Positions 15,100 to 24,537 of a stretch of DNA of 24,537 bases are shown here, in pieces; within the stretch, counting starts at the first letter, position 1; each line of letters begins with the position of its first letter. The notes beneath the pieces are model-generated. The model worked only from the letters and a program-made list of their open reading frames with translations. It was not told the DNA's origin and searched no databases. Source of the DNA: Phanerodontia chrysosporium. Taxonomy: Eukaryota > Basidiomycota > Agaricomycetes > Polyporales > Phanerochaetaceae. The position numbers and the translations under genes were made by a program. The stretch spans positions 1 to 24,537 of the forward strand of contig MJGA01000119.1 of assembly GCA_001910725.1 (NCBI GenBank), written 5' to 3'.

Positions 15100-17761
15100 G
15101 CAATCGCGTGATGCAATCCATCATTGGCAAAGCGTATCCGGTCCGTCGGGATGCGAGACAGGGGCACTATCGTCCTCATGACAGAGAAGCCTGCGCTAGT
15201 CTTCAAGGGACCAGGAGATTCAACTCACACAAGTTGATATACTTGTCCCGATCGAGAACACGGTTATCGTGCCGTGAGAACTCACTTCGCCACCGTGGGC
15301 CATTGCAATGCGAAGAGCCAGTGCCTGAGTCCTCGACACGCTGTGAAGGCAGTACAGATGTACGGCGGTGTGGTCGAGGTGAATGACGCACGTAGCGATT
15401 GTCAGAACGTCCGACTCGCCGCCAACGACCCTGGCATCTTCACAGGCGCTTGTGCGAGGTTCAGCATTCTGGCAATCAGACTGTACACCCTGAAGGCAGA
15501 AGATGAGAAATCTTATTTGAAAGCACCATTCCGTAAAGACAGACGGAGAAAGCAGAGCAGCCGGACCAGCGGGGAATCTTGGAACTGTCATGATTAGGAA
15601 AGAGTTCCCACTGCGCAGAGTATCAGGCACCGGCATTAGCGTCTCGCTGTCTCGCCCACTCTGCGTGGCGCTCTGCGCAGAGGGCGGACTCGCATCCTTG
15701 GAGGGTCAGCTCGACGTCTACGAGTTTCGTTCGTCAGCCAGAGAGTATATGGCTGCAGAAGCATGGTACTTACCCTTGTAGCAAACATGCCCTCGGATAA
15801 TATTGTGTGTGCTGATATGTGCTGATGAGGACCGAATACAACGGGCGGACAAGAGACGTACGAGTGCCAGCAAAGTGCGCACAAGCCGGTGCGGCGGGTG
15901 ATCATAGGAACGCGACCAATCTAAACGGAGCTGTCTTAGAAAGCAAGAGACGTGATCGCGGTGTAACCACATACAGGATATTCGATTTTTACCTGACCCA
16001 CACGGAGATCGTTGTACCTCCCTGCGCGCAGTGTTCAGGTCCGGTAGCACACGATATGTTGATTCCTAGGCGGATGTCTGCGCTGGGTCAATCGCCTGCT
16101 TACACACATGAAGGTAGAGATAACCCTTCTTACCAAGGAAGAAGTAGCGACTCCGCATGGTATCATCATTTCTGCAAAGGTTTCGTGAGTCTTAGTTCGC
16201 CTCGGGGAGCAGGTCGGCACGCACATGATATGAACCCAGCAGTAAGGGCAAATCGGCCCGCGATGAAGGGGTTGACGCACTGGCGAGATGTCCTGAGTGG
16301 ATGACTGTTAGGAGCGTTCGCGCGAAAGATACAGTGAGCTACGCTCACCAGCGTTACCGCGCTCGTTTCTGGGAGCGCACTTTGATCTGTGCCGCGCCAT
16401 GCACAAAACTTGGCCTCGCATTGGACTGCCTCGCGCACTACGGATTCGCATGTGAGAGCAACCCAGCTTTGAGACTGGAGCAGCTTACCGAGCTGGCAAT
16501 GGTCCCTCATTATGGGAGGTGTGCCACTGAAAGAAGCTCAGTCTTACGTGCAGGGACGTCTCTCAGTGCACTTACTATCCATAGCACCAATGGCACATTT
16601 TCGTTCGTCTGCCAGTGCACGCGTGAGCCCCATTCAGCTGCTCGGCGTGAGTTGAGCGCGCAGAAACAATATGCGTATATAACCAACGCACCTCCAGAGC
16701 ACTGGGTCCACGTAAGAGTTCAGGGCAGACTGGGTTTCCACAGTAAGCTAGTGAGGGTTCGAGTGAGCTCGAAGGCCATTGCGTGAGCTTTGTGGCATGA
16801 CATACGTATCTGCGCAGGGCGAGCCTCTTGGCAATGGTCGCGAGCAAACCTTTCGTCGATGCCCAGCCTGTTTTGATCGATCTAAGCAGTCTTGACGCAG
16901 CGCAAAGGAAGTTAAACTCACATCGTTGGCCAGCAAAAGTGACAGAGCAGGACTCTCCCTTGCGCGAGACAGGATTCTGCGACAAGGCCGTGTTCAGCCT
17001 GGTATTAGGGAAGCAACTAGATCACGCACCTGTAGTAGTTGCCATGTTCATTCCAGATGACATGATTATCTAGGGAAAAGGGAGTTGCGTTCTAGGATGT
17101 TGTAGAGAGTGGCGGTGACCTCTGTGTGTATATATACCGTGCATCTCAGCGGCCCATGTGGCAATTTCGTATTTGCAGAGGTGACAGACCGCAATGAACC
17201 TCTTTGTGATCATTGGACAGTTCGTCGAAGGAGCAAAGGTTAACATACATGAGGCCAGCCTTAATGAAAGCCTGACAGGCCCTGGTTGCGAGGGCGTTTG
17301 TCCGAAACTGGGGCCACCAATCGTTCCGAGATCACTTGGCACAATGGAGAGCCACTCGTTGAGCTGACGCGATTGCAGGAATACGTGATGGGCTTGGTGG
17401 CCACATGCGTTACCCCCGATACAACCGCGACGGGTCGGCTATTACGCCACCTCTACGGCGAAGCACCTTAGGCGCAGCGTAGCAGTTATGACCACGAGAT
17501 CTTGTTTCCGGTCAAAGAAGATCAGACCACAGGGCTCTTGGGCCAGATCTGCTATCTCGTCTTTCCAAAAGCTTACTGTACTTGCAGCTCGCCGCTGATT
17601 TGATCGCTACCTAGAGCATACGTACGCGTTTCCCTGCGATTTCACGTCAAACACACAATACAACGGCTCGAGAGCGAGTTCATACTGTACTTCTCAAAGC
17701 CATTTCTTCTAAGAAGTCGACCCTCTAGGACGTGGCGGACTGGGTCAAACATGCTCGGTTA
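15100..17761. other. 2.7 kb without a recognised gene
   Basis: Several overlapping open frames exist (for example 15819-16304 +, 16301-16786 + and 16575-16985 -). None shows a recognisable motif, a coherent intron pattern or a preferred strand. A short frame at 17286-17471 (EITWHNGEPLVELTRLQEYV) looks slightly protein-like and could be an exon remnant. Confidence 0.5.
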
Positions 17762-17820
17762 CGGGCGCCTGGCCCTCGGCGAATGACGGGGTCCGTCACC
17801 GAGGTTCGGGGTAACGCCCG
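17762..17820. other. Nested hairpin (structured DNA or RNA)
   Basis: Three stems nest perfectly: CGGGCG (17762-17767) with CGCCCG (17815-17820); CCTCGG (17774-17779) with CCGAGG (17799-17804); and GACGG (17785-17789) with CCGTC (17793-17797) around a GGT loop. No gene lies nearby. Confidence 0.5.
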
Positions 17821-18461
17821 ACAGCTTTCGCTCTTCGACTATGTAATCTGTAAGTGCTCGACTATGTCCGCGGACTGCATTACAGAAAGGTACTGAAGAA
17901 TTTGTATGCTAGATATGTCATTCAATACACTTCCTTTAACTGGAAATCAGGATGTTGGATAACCGGATAGTCGAACACTGGTATGTCAACAAATCGAACT
18001 CTATCATGATACTTAACGAATGGTGTTTGCGTCAGGGGCCGATACTGCTGAGACTGTTTCTTAGCTCCTATTAAGCGTTCAACACAATTCCTGTATCCGA
18101 ACACAGGCAAGCGTGGCGGAGTATGGCATTCTCAAGCGTGCTAGGTCCCAGTACAATGCGTCTGGATCTCCTACATCCTCTTCAACTGACATTCTGCCCA
18201 TCTGCCACAGTCGTCGTGAGCGTCGACGTCCATCGCGGCGCGGTGTGGAGCCCCATCAGGTACCGCACTCCGACAAACTGCGTATCCAACGAGCACCCGG
18301 GATCCACTGAACCCATTCCTGCTTGAGCTGCTCCTGCTGCCACGGTCCTTGACGGCACGGACACTTCGTCTTGTTGATGTTTAAAAGCCAGTTCTTCTTC
18401 TCTTTCTTTCAAAGCACTTAGAATATCCCGGTCGAGCTCGACTGCGCCTCTTCTTATGTGA
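17821..18461. other. Intergenic sequence without recognised gene
   Basis: Only short frames on both strands. It is the 3' side of the ankyrin-type pseudogene. Confidence 0.5.
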
Positions 18462-19459
18462 TCAAGTTGGAGAATGCGGAAGCCGCGGAGAGCCAATCTG
18501 CGGGGAGCTCAGCGACGGCGATCCCGATACATTGCGACGGCAGCGGTCGTCCCACTTCTGGTCGAAGGTCCCGTCCCCTAGTGGCGTACGGCTCAGACAT
18601 GCAGCAAGATGCACCACCATGTCGAGCGCGTACTTGACGCTCCCTCCCCGCTCCAAGAAGTACTCGACGTCGCAGCGGTTGTACTTCCCGCTTCGTGCGC
18701 CCTGGGCGAGTTCCTGCCGGAGGCGCGGGACGGTGGGCACAGCCTGCGCATCAGCGAGAAGGTCGCGAATGGCGTGGAAAGCAGCTCGGTAGCCGACGTA
18801 GAATGGCTTGTACACGCCAAACTGGAGGTAGAGAGGGGAATGAACTGCAGCGGTGTGTCTTCAAGTAGCGTCGTGCTGTCGAGCGGCTGACCATCGACGA
18901 AGTTCCCGAGCTTGGGCAACATGGCGGTGTAGACATCGTGCGCGGTTTCTGGATCTGCATCAGTGCGGCCAGAAACCATAGTCAGAATCCTACACACCTC
19001 GGAGTCGGAAACGCATCCGCAGAGATAGCCAACCTTGCGTGCATTGCCCGCACGTGCAGGCCGGCATCTTGAACTTTATGTACGCCCTCGTGATGTCGTC
19101 CGACGCCCCGTCCAGCAAATCGTGGATGACAAAACGCGGGCTCTCCCGCAGCAGACGTACGTTATATGATACGGGGGTCTCTTGCGCGTCGTCGGGCACC
19201 TGCAGCCCAGAGGATCGTCGCCGAGGGCCATTCCGGGCGCAGCGAGCTCTAGCAGCGTGTTGATCGCAGCGACGTTTTCTACCTTGATGGCAACGGAAAT
19301 CGGCCGTAAGCCCCTGTCATCTTGACATCCGATGGACGACGGATCCTTGCTGAAAGCTGCTCGCAGGATGCTAACCGTCACTTCTTCGCTTAGGGTCTTG
19401 TCTTGGATAGCTTCATGCAACGGATACTGTGATGCCGCCACCGCGAGTTGGAAAGGCAT
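18462..19459 (-). pseudogene. Ankyrin-type basidiomycete protein, at least three frameshifts
   Basis: On the minus strand the ATG at 19459 begins MPFQLAVAASQYPLHEAIQD. It is followed by an ankyrin-like helical pair (DDRGLRPISVAIKVENVAAI, NTLLELAAPG). The protein continues in other frames: VPDDAQETPVSYNVRLLRES and CTCGQCTQGWLS; ILTMVSGRTDADPETAHDVY and TAMLPKLGNFVDGQ; and VYKPFYVGYRAAFHAIRDLL, CDVEYFLERGGSVKYALDMV and LGDGTFDQKWD, to a TGA at 18462. Frame changes are needed near 19205 (one base missing before CTGCAG), near 18985 and near 18830 (an extra TC). The block order matches a family of ankyrin-repeat proteins with a zinc-ligand-like CxCxxC segment that I recognise from mushroom genomes. 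As written it cannot make a full protein. Confidence 0.6.
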
Positions 19460-19648
19460 CACAATATCTCCCCGTAGCGATACTGGATAAGTGGTGCAGT
19501 GATCGTCTCAAAACCATGACTTTCCTATTGAAGAGGCTGACAAACTGTCAGCCCGCTACGCACCGCATGCGTAGCACTTAACCAATGGCCACGTCGTGTC
19601 GTCTGAACTGAAATCTAGAAAGCGAAGTGTGTTTCCTGAGACTCATAC

Positions 19649-19655
19649 TATATAA
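19649..19655 (+). promoter_or_regulatory. TATA box of the F-box gene
   Basis: TATATAA lies 127-133 bases before the ATG at 19782. A start site near 19680 would give a leader of about 100 bases. Confidence 0.55.
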
Positions 19656-19781
19656 CCCCGGACGCTACGAGGAGTCTTCGGTTGGCAGCTGGGTTCGTCT
19701 TGTTTCCTTGTCTTATTTGTGCTCGCCCCTAATATTGATACAGGAGTCAGCTCTTCGCTCAATGCCCTACTCTCTCATTTA

Positions 19782-21059
19782 ATGCCTGGAACCGTAGGCG
19801 CAGATCTTCCTGAAGAGCTAATCCACATGATATTGCAAACTCTGTCGTCCGTGTACGACGCTACAGACAAGGACGACAAAAAATCACTCTCGGCCTGTAG
19901 TTCTGTCTGCCGCCACTGGGCCGTTTTTGTGCGCCCCATGCTATTTCACACCATCACAATCCGATCCCACACCGATCTCACAGAACTGCACGACCTCATG
20001 ACTCGCTCCAGTAACGTGCAACCACACATCACGCAATGTATCCGAAACATTGTTGTGCATCACCGTGGGGCACAGCAGTGTCCCTGGTTACACCGTGTCC
20101 ATTTGGTATGTAGATACTCGCAAGCGACCGTGGACGTCACTCTCGCCGAGTCCTGGAGCATTCCCCCGTCTTCTAAAGAGGAGCGTACGAGCGTCGAGCT
20201 TGGTCTCCCAGGACAGGCTTTGCCAAGCACTCTCCCCGGATCCTTGTATCCATTCCGGCGTATCGCCTTCCATAACCTTAAGATTCGGAAGACGTCTGAT
20301 CTTCTCCGTTTCGTCCACGGTCTTCCTAAACTGCAGGAATGTCACCTCTCGAGGATCACATTCGAAGACGGCTGGGACTTGAACACCATGCAGCCCTCTC
20401 CCAAGCGACCGCTACACCTCGTTACCATTGCGGGGTGGCGGGGTGCTTCGTTGGAGGAGCAATTCCGTCTGGCGTGTGTTATGATGGGCGATGAAGAACG
20501 GATGGCCGTGACTGCCACATCGGCACGGTCAATGCTTGTAACATCGGTGTTGAAGGATGTGCACCCATCTTACTCTGCAATTGGCATAACTATAGATGCG
20601 ATCGGTGAGCACGATTCAGACTAAGTCAATGCGCTAACTGTACTCTGGACAGCAGATCACCTACTATCGGTACGCGTCGGTCATGTGTCCGAGAATGAAT
20701 CTGGCCACATCTGGGACATGTCGATAAATGTTTCTCTGCCTCGCTACGCCATCGAGAGCCCAACTATGTCGGCTCAAGAGTCAGACATATGCATCTGGAA
20801 AGTGGACTACCCTTCCTCGAGGCACATCTCATTGTGTGAGGCACTGTGTCCCCCCACTCTACGCAAAGATGGCTCCTTGCACGCTACAGACAACAATGAG
20901 ATTCCCAGTTCCATCCAGACCTGCTCTCAATCCATGCAATCCACGCAATCAGCCACCCCTCCGATTGTCCTTTACGCGCTTCGAATAGCTCTGACCCGCA
21001 GCATCCACCATCGCATGACATACGACAAGCCCCAAATGATATCATCACCCCTGGCTTGA
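19782..21059 (+). CDS. F-box domain protein
   Basis: ATG 19782 was chosen because the open frame upstream has no ATG. Two exons, 19782-20604 and 20653-21059, flank an intron at 20605-20652 (GTGAGC, CTAAC branch site, ACAG). They sum to 1230 bases, or 409 residues. The N-terminus is an F-box, LPEELIHMILQTL through SLSACSSVCRHWAVFVRPMLF and HTITI, the form common in expanded mushroom families. The F-box binds Skp1 in an SCF ubiquitin ligase. The C-terminal ~340 residues, presumably the substrate-binding part, show no repeat I can name. Readings such as LLRFVHGLPKLQECHLSRIT suggest a degenerate leucine-rich element. No frameshift is needed, so it is the best-preserved gene in the right half of the window. 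Confidence 0.75.
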
Positions 21060-21345
21060 TGCATACCCAAGATGAACGTACACTAGAGAAGAATTCTATT
21101 AGTTTGCACAATTAGGCATCATGAGCGTTGTTCCTGGGCATATTGGAGAGGCTCCAACCCAGTGCACTGTCCCCACGCCCTCAGGGCCATAACACCGCAG
21201 GACAGAGCACACCCTCAGAAGCTTCAGTTGCGCAGGTCACCTACCCAGGAAATTTTCCTGTAGCCCTTTGACCTGCAGTTGACCTGCCGCCAAGTGCACA
21301 AGCAATATTTGACTTTTTGAGAATTTAGTTGAAATCCCCAAAAAT

Positions 21346-21419
21346 GCGACTATGCTGGGGTTTGAAACCGCAGCACGTACAATATGACTGACGCGCTTGA
21401 CCGTTGAACTACAAACACT
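21346..21419 (-). tRNA. tRNA-Met(CAT)-like sequence, degenerate
   Basis: Reading the minus strand, a D-arm-like GTAGTTCAACGGTCAAGC (A box) is followed by a seven-base loop GTCATAT. The CAT anticodon sits in the standard position after T33, flanked by an imperfect stem. A T-arm-like GGTTTCAAACCCC (B box) and then T5 follow. The acceptor ends (GTGTTTG and TAGTCGC) do not pair, so it is probably a tRNA pseudogene or the head of a SINE, not a working tRNA. Confidence 0.4.
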
Positions 21420-21800
21420 TACTGTTTGTGCATAAAACATTATATCTGTATTATATTTTTGCCTCCGCAGCGTGTCGTTGGGCTGAGAGTGAGCCCGCGA
21501 GCGGAAAGCCCAACAAGTGCTTATTTAAGCGAGCGAGCCGATGTCGTGGTTGATCCTGTTCAAACCTCCTTAGCTTGCAGGAGTAGTGTTTGAAGCGAGG
21601 AACCGAGTTAGGCGGACTTATCTTTGGTCAGCTTCTGCCTCGGGCGTTCGTGGGAGAAATTACAGAGGTGGAAGGGGGTTCAAGGATGTGTGAGAAGATG
21701 GTAAGGGTGGGGTGACGCCTGGGGAAGATCAAACTACAAACTGTTTTGTAGCAGGACCTTAAACACACAGCAAAAGGAAAAGCCTGTCTGCTTGACCACT
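21420..21800. other. Sequence between tRNA-like element and LTR, no gene
   Basis: No coding signal. It contains a hairpin with TTCAAAC and GTTTGAA arms near 21558-21599, and a shorter one (CTACAAA with TTTTGTAG near 21734-21751). It could include the downstream end of the second element's LTR; the boundary is not visible. Confidence 0.4.
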
Positions 21801-21829
21801 TTGCCGGAAAACACCAAACAACATAAACA

Positions 21830-22210
21830 CCAACACAGATACTCTACTTGGGATCTAACCAAGCCTAGAGCATCAAACACCAACACTCTACCAGGGATTA
21901 AACCAGGCTAGAGCGCAACTCCAAACAACAACAACAACAACACTCTACTTGGGATTTAACCAAGCTTAGAGCGTAACACCAAACAACAACAACAACAACA
22001 ACAACTACACTCTACCTGGGATTTAACCAAGCTTAGAGTGTAACACCAAACAACAACAACAGTGCTCTACTTGGGATTTAACCAAGCTTAGAACACAACA
22101 CCGAACAACGTAAGACAACAGCACAGGTATTCGACACTGGGCAACGTATAGCCAGACTAGAATACCAGACACCACACTCTACTTGGGATTTAACCAAGCT
22201 TAGAGTGCTG
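21830..22210 (-). repeat. Tandem hairpin array in R/U5 with AAC microsatellites
   Basis: About six units of roughly 45-65 bases share the core CTCTACTTGGGATTTAACCA on the + strand. Each is followed by AGCTTAGAG, and units are separated by (AAC)n runs of variable length. Each core folds as CTTGG and CCAAG around a seven-base loop, extended by CTCTA with TAGAG. On the transcribed minus strand it reads CTTGG-TTAAATC-CCAAG, the dimensions of a tRNA T-arm. One unit near 22120-22170 is diverged. Confidence 0.75.
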
Positions 22211-22317
22211 ACACCGTAAACAACGTTGAACGTAAACACAAAACACGTGAAGGTGATCACAGTACTAAAGAAAGAGCTAGTAACGTGGGCCTTCTATTTC
22301 CTGGCACATTCAGGGGG

Positions 22318-22325
22318 TTTATATA
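22318..22325 (-). promoter_or_regulatory. TATA box of the second element's LTR
   Basis: The minus strand reads GGTATATAAACCCC. It lies directly downstream (in the transcription sense) of the phased array at 22361-22500. Confidence 0.55.
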
Positions 22326-22360
22326 CCTTTCCTGAGATGTGAAATTAGTGTATGACTAAG

Positions 22361-22500
22361 CTATTCTAGAGTATTCTACGTTATTCTCTCAAATTCCATC
22401 GTATTCTGGTGCTTTCCATCTCCCTGGCTCCCAGCAGGGTATCGCTTTCCAAGCTTTTCCAGAACTTTCCATCACATTCTACTCTCTTCTTTTACCTTCC
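22361..22500 (-). promoter_or_regulatory. 10-bp-phased RGAA array with perfect heat-shock element
   Basis: On the + strand TTC begins at 22364, 22374, 22384, 22394, 22404 and 22414, then at 22447, 22457, 22467, 22477, 22487 and 22497. These are two runs of six at exact 10-bp spacing. At 22457-22469 the sequence is TTCcaGAActTTC, a perfect three-unit heat-shock element. The array is immediately upstream of the LTR TATA box. Confidence 0.6.
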
Positions 22501-22643
22501 AGGGCATGCCTGAAGTACAATGCTTGGTGAGCATTTGTCATGGTATTTGTCGTCTAAAGCCTGGGCCTCATTCCAGGGCATACCTGAAGTACAATGCTTG
22601 GTGAGCATTTGTCATGGTATTTGTCGTCTAAAGCCTGGGCCTC
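22497..22643. repeat. 74-bp tandem direct duplication in U3
   Basis: 22497-22570 and 22571-22643 are nearly identical (GCATGCCTG versus GCATACCTG), both running from TTCCAGGGCAT to GCCTGGGCCTC. It is the distal part of the U3 region. Confidence 0.85.
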
Positions 22644-22788
22644 TGGCCTATCCCAGAATGTCCCTGTTCTCTCGCGCTCGTCTTTGAGCAGTGAATTAGA
22701 CTCTATTCATCCATATCTTGTATCAAACATGTTTGATGCATGATATCCGGGGTCACTTGAAGTTTCAACTGTCCCCAGTTGGCCGTTT

Positions 22789-24537
22789 CTAAAATGATGA
22801 GGGTGAATATGAGTCTGATTCGCTGCCTTCAAAGGAGGAGTCCTGGTTTACAGAGCTCTCAGCAGATTTACCAGAACTATATTCCCTTTCACTATCAGAA
22901 AACCAAGGATCTGTGCCTGAGCTCTCATCCTCAGCATTATCATGGAGCTGCTCCATTATTGCCTCAAGATACTCGCTTGACCTGGACACATAGGGTATGA
23001 GTCTAAAGGCCGCTATGGCTTGTCGCCAAACTGTACATCCAGCTCTTGTAGGATGTATGCTCCGTTTCTTGTTCGTCGTACCACCTCATATGGTCCTAAA
23101 TACCTATCCTTATGCTTACGTTCCAAAGTAGCCTCTATTGCTTTGTTACGCAGTAGCACTAAGGTACCAGGTGGATATGATTCGCGTATAAGTCGAGTTC
23201 GATATCGATGTTCGAATTGTTCTTTTGCTTTGAACCTATGCTTAGCTAAGACTTCTGCTGCCTTTGACAAGTCTTCAGGGCGCTTTTGTAACTGACGTAA
23301 ACGTAAAGCTAGTAATTCTACTGAGCTCATGCCGCGTTTGTAGCCGTCCATCATAAAGGTAGCCTCTGTAAGGTCAAAGGGTAGGACTGGGTCTGTTCCA
23401 TGAAGCAAATAGAAGGGGGAGTAGCCTGTCTGTCGCCTTACAGTTATCCTGTCTGCAAAGAAGGCGTGGCAAACATGCTTAGGCCAGTCTGAAACCTTGC
23501 CATTACATGCCTTGACAATGGATTCGCGTATGATGAAGTGACCTCGTTCCACCACTCCATTTGCTTTGGAGTTGTAAGCAGATATTCGAATCTGAGGTAC
23601 GCCAAATCGATCCATAAGCTCGCTAAAAGCTGCTTCCACTTCCTTGCCATTAATCAGTGACAACTTGTCCAACTGCTCCATATCTGCAGAAGACTTGTTC
23701 CCACAAGAACTTGGACATGCTAAGTGCATCATTGCGCTTGAGTGACCGTCCTTCTGCTGCTCCTGATAAGTCATCACGTGCTGCTGCTATGTACCGGTAG
23801 CCATGTGACTTAGGCATGAACATGACGTCCACATAGACTTTCAAGAACAGTGTCGATGGTGTTGAGACCATGATAGGCACCTGTGCCTTTCGTACACTTC
23901 GTATCTGGCATTGATGACATGACTGGACATGATGGCGAATGTCCTGCCACATATTAGGCCAATAGAAACGTTCCTTTAACATGGCCATGACTGCTTCTGC
24001 TCCTCTATGTCCTTGCCCCTCATGTGCAGCTTGAAGCAATTCTTCACGCTTATGTGCACGAATATAACCTTGGCAGGTCCTTGTAAACCACGCCGTTTGT
24101 ACATGGCCTTTCCTGTTACATAGAAGCGTAATGCCTTCTGAATGAACCGCTGCTTTTCTTGGGTAGTCTGAAACTGAGGTGTCCGGGTAGTTTGCAGAAA
24201 GTGGTAAATATCTGCTAACGTTCGTTCTTGCTGCTGGGTTGATGCTGCAAACACATGCTCTACCATGGGCTCGTCAGGCTCGTACAAACATGCTTTGAAA
24301 GTTCTGATGGTGGGCTCAGGAACCGAGCTCACTAAGCGTGTGTAGAGCGACACAATATTCATCCATGGTCCGCATTGTTGGGTATCAACAGGGGTATGTC
24401 GTCCAACCAACTGTCGTCTTCTTCAACTATCTCTTCTCCTTCTGCCATCTCCTTCCTTGATAAGGCGTCGGGTCCTCGATGTTTGTTTGCTGGTACGTGA
24501 ACTAACTCGAAGTCAAATAAAAGAATGCCCTGGATCC
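22789..24537 (-). pseudogene. Pol 3' region of a second, decayed Gypsy element
   Basis: Read on the minus strand from the window edge: the RNase H end (FDFELVHVPANKHRGPDALS), a linker with LADIYHFLQTTRTPQF, and the integrase zinc module (AAHEGQGHRGAEAV, CHQCQ). The integrase core follows (YVDVMFMP, VVTD/NGKEVEAAF, NSKANGVVERGHF), then a C-terminal module (YLGPYEVVRRTRNGAYILQEL) and an acidic tail (DSEREYSS, SFEGSESDSYSPSS). Frame changes are needed near 24380, 24060, 23652 (an extra T in GATTAATGG) and 23020 (one base missing before IAAFRLIPYVSRSS). No chromodomain or dUTPase is seen. The 5' part of the element lies outside the window. It belongs to a different Gypsy lineage from the first element, because the sequences share only family motifs. 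Confidence 0.85.

Larger units (their letters stand above)
21800..22770 (-). repeat. Putative 3' LTR of the second Gypsy element (approximate limits)
   Basis: On the minus strand this follows the pol frame of the second element (stop at 22789-22791). It holds, in order, a 74-bp tandem duplication, a 10-bp-phased RGAA array, a TATA box and a hairpin-repeat array, as expected of U3, R and U5. Only one copy is in the window, so the exact ends are not defined. Confidence 0.55.

Noticed and set aside
15819..16786. Two 161-codon open frames on the + strand
   Set aside because: One starts with a non-ATG codon in the reading considered. Neither has a recognisable motif, and equally long frames exist on the other strand.
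21547..21558. TGGTTGATCCTG, identical to the conserved 5' end of small-subunit rRNA
   Set aside because: Only 12 bases match and the downstream rRNA sequence is absent, so chance is the best explanation.
21830..22210. CRISPR-like palindromic repeat array
   Set aside because: The units are contiguous LTR sequence with variable AAC linkers rather than unique spacers, and the genome is fungal.

Overview
The window looks like transposon-rich nuclear DNA of an agaricomycete (basidiomycete) fungus. Short GT-AG introns of about 45-100 bases interrupt nearly every host-like gene. The gene families are those typical of mushroom-forming fungi: an F-box protein with a basidiomycete-type N-terminus, an ankyrin-type protein, a two-repeat alpha/beta-barrel protein, a hAT transposase and Ty3/Gypsy LTR elements. 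I found no bacterial-style operons, rRNA genes or CRISPR.

Layout. 1-806: N-terminal half of a hAT transposase gene, cut by an LTR retrotransposon. 807-7925: a Ty3/Gypsy chromovirus with two nearly identical ~600-bp LTRs. In order it encodes a novel upstream ORF, Gag, an aspartic protease, an integrase and a C-terminal chromodomain-dUTPase fusion. The reverse transcriptase and RNase H are missing: only ~0.7 kb of non-coding sequence lies between protease and integrase. 7926-8934: a second dUTPase copy followed by a third LTR, the remnant of a tandem neighbour. 8935-12209: a coiled-coil ORF and a five-exon, charged, lineage-specific protein. 12210-13091: non-coding DNA with a G-quadruplex-prone run and a 103/104-bp tandem repeat. 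13092-15032: two tail-to-tail paralogues of an alpha/beta-barrel protein, one dead and one intact. 15033-18461: no gene recognised. 18462-19459 (-): a frameshifted ankyrin-type gene. 19782-21059 (+): an F-box gene with its own TATA box. 21346-21419 (-): a tRNA-Met-like sequence. 21800-24537 (-): the 3' end of a second, decayed Gypsy element (RNase H end, integrase, acidic tail) and its LTR.

The most interesting material is in the retroelements. (1) The leader of the first element carries, two bases after the LTR, an 11-base sequence exactly complementary to an 11-mer 33 bases downstream of the LTR TATA box. This is the arrangement used by the self-priming Tf1/sushi group. (2) Its pol ends in a chromodomain joined to a dUTPase with all five canonical motifs. 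The extra dUTPase copy differs almost only at synonymous sites. (3) The U3 regions of both Gypsy families, which share no evident sequence otherwise, each contain about 12 RGAA/GGA motifs at 10-bp spacing, including heat-shock-element-like cores, just upstream of TATA. (4) The element keeps everything except RT/RNase H, so any movement would need an enzyme supplied in trans.

Caution: LTR1 and LTR2 differ only by single-base length changes in C or G runs, and several of the frameshifts in the window also fall in short homopolymers. Some 'breaks' may be base-calling errors. The nonsense codons in the alpha/beta-barrel pseudogene cannot be explained that way.
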